From positions 246,001 to 310,000 of the forward strand of contig JAHBWE010000011.1 in assembly GCA_019637155.1 (NCBI GenBank): 64,000 bases of DNA, written 5' to 3'. Below, piece by piece: positions 9,309 through 18,111 of this stretch. The position numbers and the translations under genes were made by a program. The notes under the pieces were generated by a model. The model was given only the letters and a program-made list of their open reading frames with translations. It was not told where the DNA came from and ran no database searches. Position 1 is the stretch's first letter, and every line of letters begins with the position of its first letter. The DNA is from Labilithrix sp. (GTDB lineage: Bacteria > Myxococcota_A > Polyangia > Polyangiales > Polyangiaceae).

Positions 9309-9514
9309 GAGGGCCTGTCCCCTTGGCGCACGAGACCGCGTTGCGCCAGCACTGGAACCGATTGAGACGCAGTCGGGAGGTCGGTGTGACGCAAGGCGTC
9401 ATTGGCGCGTTAGACCTTGGGGCTCGGGAAGAAATCTATTAGGTAGCTCGTTCGCGGCGGGCCCAGCGGAAATCTCCGAGGGGCTCGTGACTTGAACTTG
9501 AGACGGAGGATTCA

Positions 9515-10627
9515 GTGTCCACCGACGTGATGATCTATGCGAGCGGCCTGACCAAGCGGTACGGCGCCTACAAGGCGCTCGACGACGTCAGCTTCGAGGT
9601 CAACAAGGGTGAGGTCGTTGGATTCCTCGGGCCGAACGGCGCCGGGAAGTCGACGACGATGCGCATCCTCACCTGCTTCATCTCGCCCACCGGCGGGATG
9701 GCGAAGGTCCGCGGTCACGACGTCTTCGACGACACCCTCGCGGTGCGGGCGAGCCTCGGGTACCTCCCGCAGCGCGCCCCGCTCTACTTGGAGATGACCG
9801 TCTTCGAGTACCTCGAGTTCGCGGCGCGCATCCGCAACATCGACGCGAGCAAGTTCAAGGCGCGCGCGCGCAGCGTCGTCGAGATCTGCGGCCTGGCGCA
9901 GTCGCTCTCGAAGGAGATTCGCCAGCTCTCGCACGGCTACCGGCAGCGCGTCGGCCTCGCGCAGGCGCTCATCCACGACCCGCCGATCCTCATCCTCGAC
10001 GAGCCGACCTCGGACCTCGACCCGAACGAGCGCACCGAGTTCCTCAACTACCTGAAGCAGATCGGCAAGGACCGCACCGTCCTCCTCAGCACCCACAACC
10101 TCAAGGAGGTCGAGGCCGCCTGCGCGCGCGCTATCATCGTGTCGCGCGGCCGCGTCGTCGCCGACGGTCCGCTCGACGAGATCCGCGCCAAGAGCGGCCG
10201 CGTCCGCTACGTCGTGTCGATCCAGGAGTCGACCGGCGACTCGCCGTACCGCGGCAAGGGCGCGCTCCCGAAGCAGTCCGAGGTCGAGACCGCGCTGAAC
10301 GGCCTCTCCGGCGTGAAGAAGGTGAGCGAGCTCCCGACCGACGAGCGCGCGCACTCGTACGAGCTCTCCGGCGAGGACGGGACCGATCTCCGCCCGGAGC
10401 TCTTCCGCCTCATCGCCGACAAGGGGTGGGTGCTCCTCGAGCTCCACCGCGACACGCAGACCCTCGAAGACGTCTTCCGCCACCTCACGATCGGTGACGA
10501 GCGGCGCAACCGCCAGCTCGGCGCGGCCAAGGACGAGCGCAACGCTCGTGAAGAAGAAGAGGAAGAAGAGGACGACGAGGACGAGGACGAAGAGGACGAG
10601 GACTCGGAAGACGAGGACGAAAAATGA
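9515..10627 (+). CDS. ABC transporter ATPase, GldA-like
   Basis: A 370-residue nucleotide-binding subunit. Walker A is GPNGAGKST, the ABC signature is QLSHGYRQRVGLAQAL, and Walker B is ILILDEPTSDLDP, followed by the H-loop STHNLKEVE. The GTG start has a GGAGGA ribosome site 4-5 nt upstream. Together with the next three genes this matches the GldA-GldF-GldG-DUF4340 type of ABC system, needed for gliding in Bacteroidetes; the role in this organism is not established. The C-terminal 30 residues are almost pure Glu/Asp. The stop overlaps the start of the permease gene (ATGA). Confidence 0.9.
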   Translation: MSTDVMIYASGLTKRYGAYKALDDVSFEVNKGEVVGFLGPNGAGKSTTMRILTCFISPTGGMAKVRGHDVFDDTLAVRASLGYLPQRAPLYLEMTVFEYLEFAARIRNIDASKFKARARSVVEICGLAQSLSKEIRQLSHGYRQRVGLAQALIHDPPILILDEPTSDLDPNERTEFLNYLKQIGKDRTVLLSTHNLKEVEAACARAIIVSRGRVVADGPLDEIRAKSGRVRYVVSIQESTGDSPYRGKGALPKQSEVETALNGLSGVKKVSELPTDERAHSYELSGEDGTDLRPELFRLIADKGWVLLELHRDTQTLEDVFRHLTIGDERRNRQLGAAKDERNAREEEEEEEDDEDEDEEDEDSEDEDEK

Positions 10628-11601
10628 GCAGCGAGACGATCGAGAAGGACACGAAGAAGAAGCCTCTCGCCGCCGCCGAGGCCGACGAGCGTGACGAGCG
10701 CGACGAGGACGAGGAAGAAGAAGAGTCCGACGAGGAAGAGGGCTCGGACGACGACGACGGCGACGACGACGAGTCCGACGAGGCCGCCACGCGTCCGCTG
10801 AAGACCTCCGAGGCGGCCGCCGGCCCGCGCGAGAAGGTCGTCATCGACCGCCCGAGCACGGCGAGCATGATCTGGACGATCGCGCGCCGCGAGCTCGCCG
10901 GCTACTTCAACTCCGTCATCACGTACATCGTCATCAGCGCGAGCATGGTCGGTCTCGGCCTGTTCTTCTACATGTACAAGGGCGGCTTCTGGCAGGTCGA
11001 CCGCGTCACCATGCAGCGCATGTTCGACTTCCTGCCGTTCGCGCTCTGCGCGCTCGTGATCCCGCTGTTCACGATGCGCGCGCTCGCGGACGAGAAGCGC
11101 GTCGGCACGATCGAGCTCCTCATCACGATGCCGGTGAAGGACTCCGAGGTCATCCTCGGCAAGTTCATCGCCGCGCTCGCGATCCTCACCGTGCAGCTCG
11201 CGCTCGTCGTGCTCTACCCGATCGCGATGTTCAAGTGGCCGTGGCACCTCGGCGAGCTCGACTGGGGCGCGTTCTGGGTCGGCATGCTCGGCCTCTTCTG
11301 CCTGTCCGCGACCGGCGTCGCGATGGGGCTCATGTACTCGAGCTTCACCGACAGCCAGATCCTCTCCTTCTTCGCCACGATGCTGACCCTGACGCTGCTC
11401 TACGCGATCGGTCAGGTCTCCGCGGTCGAGTCGCTCCAGGGTTGGCCCGGCGACGCGATCGCCTTCATCAGTCTCCAGTCGCGCTTCGAGCCCTTCGCGC
11501 GCGGCCTCATCGACTCGCGCGCGATCGTCTACTTCGTCTCGATCTGCGTGCTTTGCCTGCTCGTCGCGTTCCACGCGCTCGAGCGCCGTAAGTGGGCCTG
11601 A
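10624..11601 (+). CDS. ABC transporter permease, GldF-like (ABC-2 type)
   Basis: A 325-residue membrane protein with about six predicted hydrophobic helices from residue 85 on (for example FNSVITYIVISASMVGLGLF and YFVSICVLCLLVAFHAL). The sequence LFTMRALADEKRVGTIELL is characteristic of ABC-2 permeases of the GldF/NosY group. The first 60 residues are extremely acidic (Glu/Asp runs), mirroring the acidic tail of the ATPase encoded immediately upstream. The start overlaps the ATPase stop by 4 nt, indicating coupled translation. Confidence 0.88.
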   Translation: MSSETIEKDTKKKPLAAAEADERDERDEDEEEEESDEEEGSDDDDGDDDESDEAATRPLKTSEAAAGPREKVVIDRPSTASMIWTIARRELAGYFNSVITYIVISASMVGLGLFFYMYKGGFWQVDRVTMQRMFDFLPFALCALVIPLFTMRALADEKRVGTIELLITMPVKDSEVILGKFIAALAILTVQLALVVLYPIAMFKWPWHLGELDWGAFWVGMLGLFCLSATGVAMGLMYSSFTDSQILSFFATMLTLTLLYAIGQVSAVESLQGWPGDAIAFISLQSRFEPFARGLIDSRAIVYFVSICVLCLLVAFHALERRKWA

Positions 11602-11613
11602 GGAGCAATCGCC

Positions 11614-13470
11614 ATGGCCATGGAACGTAAGAAGAGGGCCGCGACCGAGAGCGGCGCGCTGCTGTTCATCATCGCCGCGATCGTCGTCGGCGTGAACGCG
11701 CTCAGCTACTTCATGTACTGGCGCAAGGACATGACGAAGGCGGAGAAGTACACGCTGTCGGAGGGCAGCGGGCGCCTCATCCGCGGGATCAAGGACGGCG
11801 AGCAGATCAAGGTCGAGGCGTACGTCACGCGCGGCCTCCCCAAGCTCGACGCGTTCGTGCGCGACCTTCGCGATCTCCTCCAGCAGTACAAGGACGCGGG
11901 CGCGGGCAAGTTCGACTACGTCATCATCGAGCCGAAGACGGAGGAGGAGCGCAAGAAGGCCGAGGAGGCCGGGCTCCAGAAGCTCCAGCGCGTCGAGGGC
12001 TCGGACACGGAGGACAAGGCGGAGGTGGCCCAGGGCTACATGGGCCTCGTCTTCACGTACAAGACGCAGAAGGAGAAGATCCCGGTCCTCTCTCCCGACA
12101 ACAACACCGGCCTCGAGTTCTGGATCACGAACAAGATCCGCGAGCTCAAGGACGCGGGCGACAAGACGAAGCACAAGATCGGCATGCTGACCGGTCACGA
12201 CGAGATCAAGCTCTCGGAGCCGAACCTCGTGCCGGGTCAGGGCCGTCAGGGCGGCCCCACCATCCAGGCGATCATCGGCCAGTACTTCCCCTTCTACGAG
12301 CTGAAGGAGGTCGACCTGAAGGGCGGCGACGACGAGATCGACGAGACGCTCGACGGCCTCCTCATCACCCAGCCGGGCAAGGAGCTCACCGAGAAGGAGC
12401 TCCGCCGCATCGACCAGTTCGTGATGCGCGGCAAGAGCCTCGCGATCCTCGCGAGCGCGGTCAACGTGAAGGCGGGCGACGCGACGATGAACGCGAAGCT
12501 CGAGACGCACGGCCTCGAGAAGCTCGCCGCCGGCTACGGCATCGAGATGAACAAGGACGTCGTCCTCGACTTCGGTCGCTCGTTCCGCGTCCGCGTCGAC
12601 ACCCTCACCGGCCCGCGCACGATGATCTTCCCGCAGATCCTCGACGTGCGTGAGGACTCGCGCTTCACCGGCGACGAGGTCCTCCTCGACACGAGCTTCG
12701 CCGCGTTCTTCCGCATCCCGCAGGCGTCCTTCCCGTTCGCCTCGTCGCTCACGCTGAAGAAGGACAAGCAGCCGCAGCTCGGCGACAAGCTCCGCGTCAT
12801 CGCGCACTCCACGCCCGCGGCGATCGTCGAGACCGGCGACACGGTCGACCTCAAGCCCGCGCGCCAGTGGCGTCCGAAGGGCAACTTCCAGCAGTTCGGC
12901 ATCGCCGCGGCGGCGGAGGGCAAGCTGAAGACGGCCTTCCCCGAGGGCGACAAGATGGGCGTCGAGACGCCCGCCGAGTCGTCGAACAACGCGCGCGTGC
13001 TCGTCTTGTCGTCCGCGCAGTTCTTCGTCAACCCGTTCGTCCGCTCGGGCCAGGGCCCGGACCTCGGGCAGATGGGCATGATGATGGGCGGCGCCGGCGG
13101 CGACGAGTTCCTCATGTCGGTCGCGGGTCCGTACGTCCAGCTCATCGGCACGACGTTCATCCTCCAGACGAAGAACCTCCTCGACTGGATGACGGGCGAC
13201 GTCGACCTCCTCGCGGCCTCGGCGAAGATCCTCCAGGAGCCCAACCTCGCGTACGGCGACGTCGTGAAGCCGAAGGCGGGCGAGGAGATGACGGAGGAGC
13301 AGCTCAAGAAGGAAGAGGACCGCATCAAGAAGGAGCGCAAGACGAAGCAGTACTGGATCGAGGGGACGATGACCCTCGGCGTCCCCGCGCTCTTCATCGC
13401 GATCGGCCTCATCCTGTGGCGCGTTCGCGAGACCCGCCGTCAAAACGCAGTCGCACTCCTCGAGGCCTGA
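11614..13470 (+). CDS. GldG-like ABC auxiliary protein
   Basis: A 618-residue protein with one TM at residues about 12-30 and a second near the C-terminus (GVPALFIAIGLILW), so most of it projects into the periplasm. The region after the first TM (YTLSEGSGRLIRGIKDGEQIKVEAYVT) and the later GLLITQPGKELTEKELRRIDQFVMRGKSL match the GldG/ABC_transp_aux family. A Met/Gly-rich insert (GQMGMMMGGAGG) precedes a membrane-proximal charged helix. AGGAG lies 8 nt before the first ATG. It probably forms a complex with the two preceding proteins and the following DUF4340-like protein. Confidence 0.82.
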   Translation: MAMERKKRAATESGALLFIIAAIVVGVNALSYFMYWRKDMTKAEKYTLSEGSGRLIRGIKDGEQIKVEAYVTRGLPKLDAFVRDLRDLLQQYKDAGAGKFDYVIIEPKTEEERKKAEEAGLQKLQRVEGSDTEDKAEVAQGYMGLVFTYKTQKEKIPVLSPDNNTGLEFWITNKIRELKDAGDKTKHKIGMLTGHDEIKLSEPNLVPGQGRQGGPTIQAIIGQYFPFYELKEVDLKGGDDEIDETLDGLLITQPGKELTEKELRRIDQFVMRGKSLAILASAVNVKAGDATMNAKLETHGLEKLAAGYGIEMNKDVVLDFGRSFRVRVDTLTGPRTMIFPQILDVREDSRFTGDEVLLDTSFAAFFRIPQASFPFASSLTLKKDKQPQLGDKLRVIAHSTPAAIVETGDTVDLKPARQWRPKGNFQQFGIAAAAEGKLKTAFPEGDKMGVETPAESSNNARVLVLSSAQFFVNPFVRSGQGPDLGQMGMMMGGAGGDEFLMSVAGPYVQLIGTTFILQTKNLLDWMTGDVDLLAASAKILQEPNLAYGDVVKPKAGEEMTEEQLKKEEDRIKKERKTKQYWIEGTMTLGVPALFIAIGLILWRVRETRRQNAVALLEA

Positions 13471-13481
13471 GAGAAGAAGTC

Positions 13482-14555
13482 ATGAGCGGAAGCACGAAGC
13501 TTTACGTCGGTGTCCTCGTCCTCGCCGGTCTCGGCGGCGCCATCTACATGGCGCAGAAGAAGGACAAGGAGATCGGCAACGCGCAGACCACCGCCGCCGA
13601 GATGCCCGAGATCAAGGCGCCGGACGACATCGACAAGGTCAGCATCCAGAACGCGGACAAGCAGGAGATCGTCCTCGAGAAGAAGGGCGAGACCTGGGAG
13701 ATGACGAAGCCCGTCGCCGCCCCCGCGAACCAGACCAACGTCGACCAGGTCATCAAGAACCTGAAGGACCTGAAGGCGAAGGAGGTCATCGCGCCGGCGC
13801 CGACGGAGGACTCGAAGAAGGACTACGACTTCACGAAGGAGAAGCAGGTCCACGTCGTCACCTGGAAGGGCGCCGACAAGAAGACCGACATCACCTTCGG
13901 CGCCTCGGGCGCGCGCGGGCAGATGGCGATGGTGGAGGGCAAGCCGGCCATCTACGCCATCAGCGGCTACTCGAGCTACCTGTACACGCGCGACGTGAAG
14001 GGCTTCCGCGAGACGGAGATCTTCAAGTTCGACGACGCGAACGCGAACCAGCTCACGATCGAGAAGACGGGCGCGGACAAGAAGGTCACCGTGTTGTCCT
14101 TCACGAAGGACGGCGACAAGTGGGCCGGCACCGTGAACGGCAAGCCGATCGATCGGTACGACGAGGAGAAGGTGAAGGACGCCGTGCGCGCCTTCAAGGC
14201 CCTCACCGCCGACGACTTCGGTGACGGCAAGACGACGGCCGAGACGGGCCTCGACGAGCCGGAGTCGAAGGTGACGGTGAAGCTCAAGGACGGCGCCGGC
14301 ACCTACTCGTTCAAGGTCGGCGGCGTCTCGACCGGCACGAACCGCTGGGCGATGAAGGACGGCTCCCCGACGATCTACGCGATCCCGTCCTACACCGCCG
14401 ACTGGGCGACCGCCGACGTCACGAAGTTCCAGCGCGCCGCCGACGCGGGCGCCCCGAAGGACGGCGGCGGCGCGGCCCCGACCGCCGCGCCCGATCCGCA
14501 CGGCGGCGACCCGCACGGCGGCGATCCGCACGGCGGCGATCCGCACGGCCACTGA
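13482..14555 (+). CDS. DUF4340-like membrane-anchored protein with His/Asp/Gly-rich tail
   Basis: A 357-residue protein with an N-terminal membrane anchor (KLYVGVLVLAGLGGAIYMAQ) and a repeated beta-rich soluble region (IVLEKKGETWEMTKP, KVTVLSFTKDGDKWAGTV) typical of DUF4340 proteins, which normally follow GldG. The C-terminus carries four tandem copies of DPHGG (residues about 336-357), ending in His. This can bind transition metals or act as a flexible spacer, and the repeat is visible in DNA as a 15-bp tandem unit. The start ATG lies 11 nt after the GldG-like stop. Confidence 0.75.
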   Translation: MSGSTKLYVGVLVLAGLGGAIYMAQKKDKEIGNAQTTAAEMPEIKAPDDIDKVSIQNADKQEIVLEKKGETWEMTKPVAAPANQTNVDQVIKNLKDLKAKEVIAPAPTEDSKKDYDFTKEKQVHVVTWKGADKKTDITFGASGARGQMAMVEGKPAIYAISGYSSYLYTRDVKGFRETEIFKFDDANANQLTIEKTGADKKVTVLSFTKDGDKWAGTVNGKPIDRYDEEKVKDAVRAFKALTADDFGDGKTTAETGLDEPESKVTVKLKDGAGTYSFKVGGVSTGTNRWAMKDGSPTIYAIPSYTADWATADVTKFQRAADAGAPKDGGGAAPTAAPDPHGGDPHGGDPHGGDPHGH

Positions 14556-14560
14556 TCGGC

Positions 14561-14950
14561 GTGCGCCCCACGGTCCACGTCAGCATCGACGTCCCCGATC
14601 TCGAGGCCGGGCTCCGCTTCTACGGCGGCGTCTTCGGCTTCGTCGAGACGGCGCGCCCGTTCCCGACGATGGCGATCCTCGACGCGAACAACGCCACCGT
14701 CTGCATGCACGCGAAGGCGGCGGGATCGAAGCCGGCGCCGGCCGGCGACGACGTCCGCCGCTACGAGCGCCACTGGACGCCGGTCCACCTCGACCTCCAC
14801 GTCGAGGACTTCGACGCCTCGCTCGCGCGCGTCGGCGCGGAGGGCGGCTCGATCGAGGCGGAGTACCGAGACATGGGCCCGCGCCCGGTCGCGTTCTGCA
14901 GCGACCCGTTCGGCAACGGCTTCTGCATCCTCGGCCCGAAGCGCGCCTGA
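14561..14950 (+). CDS. VOC family protein (glyoxalase/bleomycin-resistance fold)
   Basis: A 129-residue single-module vicinal oxygen chelate protein. It starts with VHVSIDVPDLEAGLRFYGGVFGF, has a central DLHVEDFDASLARVGAEGG and ends with FCSDPFGNGFCIL, the usual beta-alpha-beta-beta-beta pattern with candidate metal ligands His and Glu. The GTG start is 5 nt after the DUF4340-like stop, so it is probably read through from the ABC operon, although no functional link is evident. Confidence 0.78.
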   Translation: MRPTVHVSIDVPDLEAGLRFYGGVFGFVETARPFPTMAILDANNATVCMHAKAAGSKPAPAGDDVRRYERHWTPVHLDLHVEDFDASLARVGAEGGSIEAEYRDMGPRPVAFCSDPFGNGFCILGPKRA

Positions 14951-15032
14951 CCGCTACAGCGGCGGGAGACCGGCGGCGCCCGCGGCCGTCGGCCGACTTG
15001 CGTTCGGACGGCGTGCGCGCGAGCGTCGACGC

Positions 15033-17291
15033 GTGACCACGAAGGAACAGCTCGCCGCCGTCTTGCAGCGGCTGGAGGCGGGCGAGGACGCGGCGCTCGC
15101 CGAGACTGCGGACGAGGCGCTGCGGAGCGTGCTCGCGTCGAGTCGGACCGCGGTGCAGCTCGGCGGCGCGATCGCGCTCGCGCGGCGCGCCGAGATCTCC
15201 GCCGACCTCACGATCGCGAGCGCGGCGGCCGCGTGGCTGCAGTCGCGCGCCGCGGGCGGCTTGCGCTATGCGAGCGGTCCGGCGCTCGCCGCGGCGGGCG
15301 CGCTCTGGCGCCGTCGCGTCGCGGGCACGCACGCGGTCGCGCTGGCACGTGCCGGCGAGCGCGTCGCGATCGCGGCGCGGGGCGGGGACGCGCACGCGGC
15401 GCGGGGCGGGGACGCGCACGCGGCGCGGGGCGGGGACGCGATCGAGTGGAGCGATCTCGCCACCGGTGAGCCGCGCTCGCGCCTCGTGCTCGACGGTACG
15501 CCGCGACGTCTCGCGATCGCGCCGGACGGCTCGCGTGTCGCCGTCGGCACGAACGTCGACGGCGGGATCGCGGTGTGGGACCTCGCCGCTCCCGCGTCGC
15601 GCGTCGTGATCCCGAGCCTTCGCAGCACCGAGTGGCTCGCGCTGATCGACGCGGACACGCTCCTCTGCATCGACGGCGAGCTGTCGTGCTGGGAGCTGCG
15701 ACCGACGCCGCGCCGCCGCTGGACGATCGGCGATGCGTACGCGCCGCGCGAGCCGTACCTCCGTCATGCGTTCCTCACCGGCGACGGCGTCGCGGTGCTG
15801 CGCGTCGACGATCGCGGCGGCGCTCGGATCGACGTGCACGCCCTCGAAGACGGCGCGTGCATCCGCGGCGTCGCGCTCGAGCATGTGTTTCCGGTCGTCG
15901 ATCTCGAGGGCTCGCTGGCGCCGTCGCCCGATCGCCGGCGTTGCGCGTGGAGCCATGCCTACGGCGACGGCAGCGTCGCGATCGTCGCGCTGGGCGACGG
16001 CCGCACCGTCGCGATCGCGCCGGGCGACGGCCGCGCGGTCACCGCGCTGGCGTGGCTCGACGACGCGCGTCTCGTCGCCGGCACGATCGACGGGCGGCTC
16101 CGCTCGATCGACGCAGAGAGCGGCGCCGCGCTCGGCACGATCGCAGCCCACGGCGCCGCGATCGCCGGCGTCGTGGGAGACGGGGACGCGATCGTCTCCG
16201 TCGACGCGGCCGGCTCGCTCGCGCGTCACGCGCTCGCGTCCTTCGCACCGGGCACGGGGCTCGCGAGACTCGAGGCGCCGGTGCGCGCGGTCGGCGCGAC
16301 GCCGAGCGGGCTCGTGTGGATCGGCGACGGAGAGCTGGTCGGGACCGACGCCGGCGGCCACCGGCGCTGGACGTGCGCGCGACCGCGCGGCGACGTCGTC
16401 GCGATCGTCCATGACGGCGCGACCGTGGCCGTCGCCACGACGTGGCGTCCGTCGCCGAACGCCATCGCGCAGGAGAGCGCGATCGCCCGCGTCGCGATCG
16501 CCGGCGGCGGGGCGCGCGAGGAAGTGCGGCTCGACGGTGCGGTCCGGAAGCTCGTCGCGGCGGGCGAGGGCGCGTTCCTCGCGGCGGTGGATCCGAACAG
16601 CCCCTTGCCCGACGACGCGCGACCGCTCGTGCATCTTCCGGCCGAGGGCGCGCCGTCGATTCACCGCGCGTGGGGGTCGGGGCTCGTCGAGGCGATGTCG
16701 CTCGCGCCGCCGCCGGCTCGCTGCTGCGTCGGGCTCTCCGACGGGCGCATCGTGGTGATCGGCGAGGCGTTCGATGCGCCCGCGCGCGCGTGGAAGGCCC
16801 ACGGAGCCGCGGTCGTCGCGTTGCATCCGATCGGCGAAGAGCTCTTGTCGGTGGGGCTCGACGGCGCCGCGACGATCTGGGACCCGCGCACCGGCGCGCG
16901 GCGGCGCGGCTTCTCGTTCACGAGACACCCCAAGCGGCGCGAGGGACCGGTCGTGAGCGCGCTGCTCGGTGGCGGCAGCGCGGCGGCGCTGTCGTTCTGG
17001 CTACCGCAGGTGGAGCTCTTCGACCTGGAGCGCGCGGAGCTCCGCGCGCGCGTCGAGCTCCCCGGCGTCGCGCGCGTGCTGTCCGCGCCCACCGGCGCGG
17101 ACTGGTTTGCGGTCGCGTGCGAAGGAGGCGTCGTGCTCGCGTTCGACGCGGCCGGCGGGCGTCTCGGCGTCTGGGACGTCGGCGGCGTCATCCGCCAGCT
17201 CGCCTGCGTCGGCGATCGCCACCTCTTCCTCCGCACCGCCGCAGGTCACCTCCACGGCCTCGTGCTCGAGTCCGCGCTGCACCAAGAATGA
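15033..17291 (+). CDS. WD40-like beta-propeller protein
   Basis: A 752-residue protein starting with GTG. From residue about 105 it is a chain of roughly 40-residue beta-propeller blades, with repeats such as RLVAGTIDGRLRSIDAESG and LLSVGLDGAATIWDPRTGA that have the GH/WD spacing of WD40 repeats. The N-terminal 80 residues are Ala/Leu-rich helices. One loop contains three near-perfect copies of an 8-residue unit AARGGDAH (nt about 15375-15445). No signal peptide is seen, so it is probably a cytoplasmic scaffold. The interaction partner is unknown. Confidence 0.7.
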   Translation: MTTKEQLAAVLQRLEAGEDAALAETADEALRSVLASSRTAVQLGGAIALARRAEISADLTIASAAAAWLQSRAAGGLRYASGPALAAAGALWRRRVAGTHAVALARAGERVAIAARGGDAHAARGGDAHAARGGDAIEWSDLATGEPRSRLVLDGTPRRLAIAPDGSRVAVGTNVDGGIAVWDLAAPASRVVIPSLRSTEWLALIDADTLLCIDGELSCWELRPTPRRRWTIGDAYAPREPYLRHAFLTGDGVAVLRVDDRGGARIDVHALEDGACIRGVALEHVFPVVDLEGSLAPSPDRRRCAWSHAYGDGSVAIVALGDGRTVAIAPGDGRAVTALAWLDDARLVAGTIDGRLRSIDAESGAALGTIAAHGAAIAGVVGDGDAIVSVDAAGSLARHALASFAPGTGLARLEAPVRAVGATPSGLVWIGDGELVGTDAGGHRRWTCARPRGDVVAIVHDGATVAVATTWRPSPNAIAQESAIARVAIAGGGAREEVRLDGAVRKLVAAGEGAFLAAVDPNSPLPDDARPLVHLPAEGAPSIHRAWGSGLVEAMSLAPPPARCCVGLSDGRIVVIGEAFDAPARAWKAHGAAVVALHPIGEELLSVGLDGAATIWDPRTGARRRGFSFTRHPKRREGPVVSALLGGGSAAALSFWLPQVELFDLERAELRARVELPGVARVLSAPTGADWFAVACEGGVVLAFDAAGGRLGVWDVGGVIRQLACVGDRHLFLRTAAGHLHGLVLESALHQE

Positions 17292-17448
17292 GCGCGCCCT
17301 GCGCCTCGAATCGCGCTCTGCCCATTTCACCGGTGCTTGCAGGCGGTGTGGGGCTCGTCGGCGGCTCGAATTCGCGATCGTGCGGGCCTTCGTGCGTTGC
17401 TCGGGTCTACGCCCTCCGTGACACGAATCGTCGCGAAGGTAGTACTTA

Positions 17449-17471
17449 TTGATCTTGAATTTCATTATCAA
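17449..17471 (+). promoter_or_regulatory. Candidate Fur-family operator ahead of the sodN operon
   Basis: An AT-rich 23-bp inverted repeat with 9 of 11 base pairs matching, TTGAT and TGAA on the left against TTCA and ATCAA on the right. The inner 19 nt (17451-17469) agree with the E. coli Fur consensus at 14 of 19 positions, including all of TCATTATC. It stands alone in a very GC-rich region and ends 15 nt before the ATG of the first gene of the operon. A Fur, Nur or related repressor here could switch the operon with iron or nickel. The assignment of the regulator is an inference. Confidence 0.6.
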
Positions 17472-17486
17472 TAGTGTCAGTCCGCG

Positions 17487-18101
17487 ATGGCGACCGACGC
17501 GTGCGGGCACGGCGAAGGCGAGGGGGTGGAGAACACCGCTCGCGTCGACGTCCGGTGGCGGGAGCTGACCGAGGCGGCGAACGCGGCGTTCGCGCGCGGG
17601 GAGCTCCGCGCGGCGCGAGTCTCCTACGAGGAGGCGCGCACCGAGGCAGCCCGAATCCTCGACCGCGCATCGCGCGAAGCGCGCACCGAGGCAGCCCGAG
17701 TCCACGTCGGCGCGGCGAGGGAAGCGCGTACCGAGGCAGCCCGAGTCCATGTCGGCGCGGCGGGGGAGGCGCGCAGCGAGGCGGCTCGAGCCCGCGCGGT
17801 GGGGGAGGCGATGCGGATTGCGCCGATGCTGTTCGTTATCGCGGCGCAGAATCTCGCGGAGTTGGAGCGGCGGGAGGGGGGCGCGGCGCGGGCGGATGCG
17901 TTGTTGCTCGAGGCGTTCGAGCGGCTCGTCAGGGTCGCCGAGGACCCGAGTGCGCCGCTGCTCCTCCGGGCTTCGTGCGGGCGGCACCTCGCGCCGGCCC
18001 TCGCCGAGCTCGGCGGCGTCCCGCTCCAGCCGCTCCTCGATCGCGCGAACGCGGCGCAGCGCGCCGTCGCGCTCGCTTTGTCCAACACCCCCACCTCCTG
18101 A
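17487..18101 (+). CDS. Ala/Glu-rich helical repeat protein upstream of sodN
   Basis: A 204-residue protein. Residues about 48-110 consist of four exact-period 15-residue units (EARTEAARVHVGAAR and variants), encoded by a 45-bp tandem repeat starting at 17631, 17676, 17721 and 17766. They predict a continuous amphipathic helix. The flanking sequence is also helical and Ala/Arg/Leu-rich. No signal peptide or known domain was recognised. It is directly behind the Fur-like operator and ends 10 nt before sodN, so it probably shares transcription with the dismutase. A link to nickel or redox metabolism is possible but unproven. Confidence 0.65.
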   Translation: MATDACGHGEGEGVENTARVDVRWRELTEAANAAFARGELRAARVSYEEARTEAARILDRASREARTEAARVHVGAAREARTEAARVHVGAAGEARSEAARARAVGEAMRIAPMLFVIAAQNLAELERREGGAARADALLLEAFERLVRVAEDPSAPLLLRASCGRHLAPALAELGGVPLQPLLDRANAAQRAVALALSNTPTS

Positions 18102-18111
18102 GGCCACTCCG

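Noticed and set aside
9416..9442. Promoter of the ABC operon (CTTGGG and TATTAG)
   Set aside because: The spacing of 15 nt between the boxes is short and the -35 match is poor, so the support is too weak to list as a feature.
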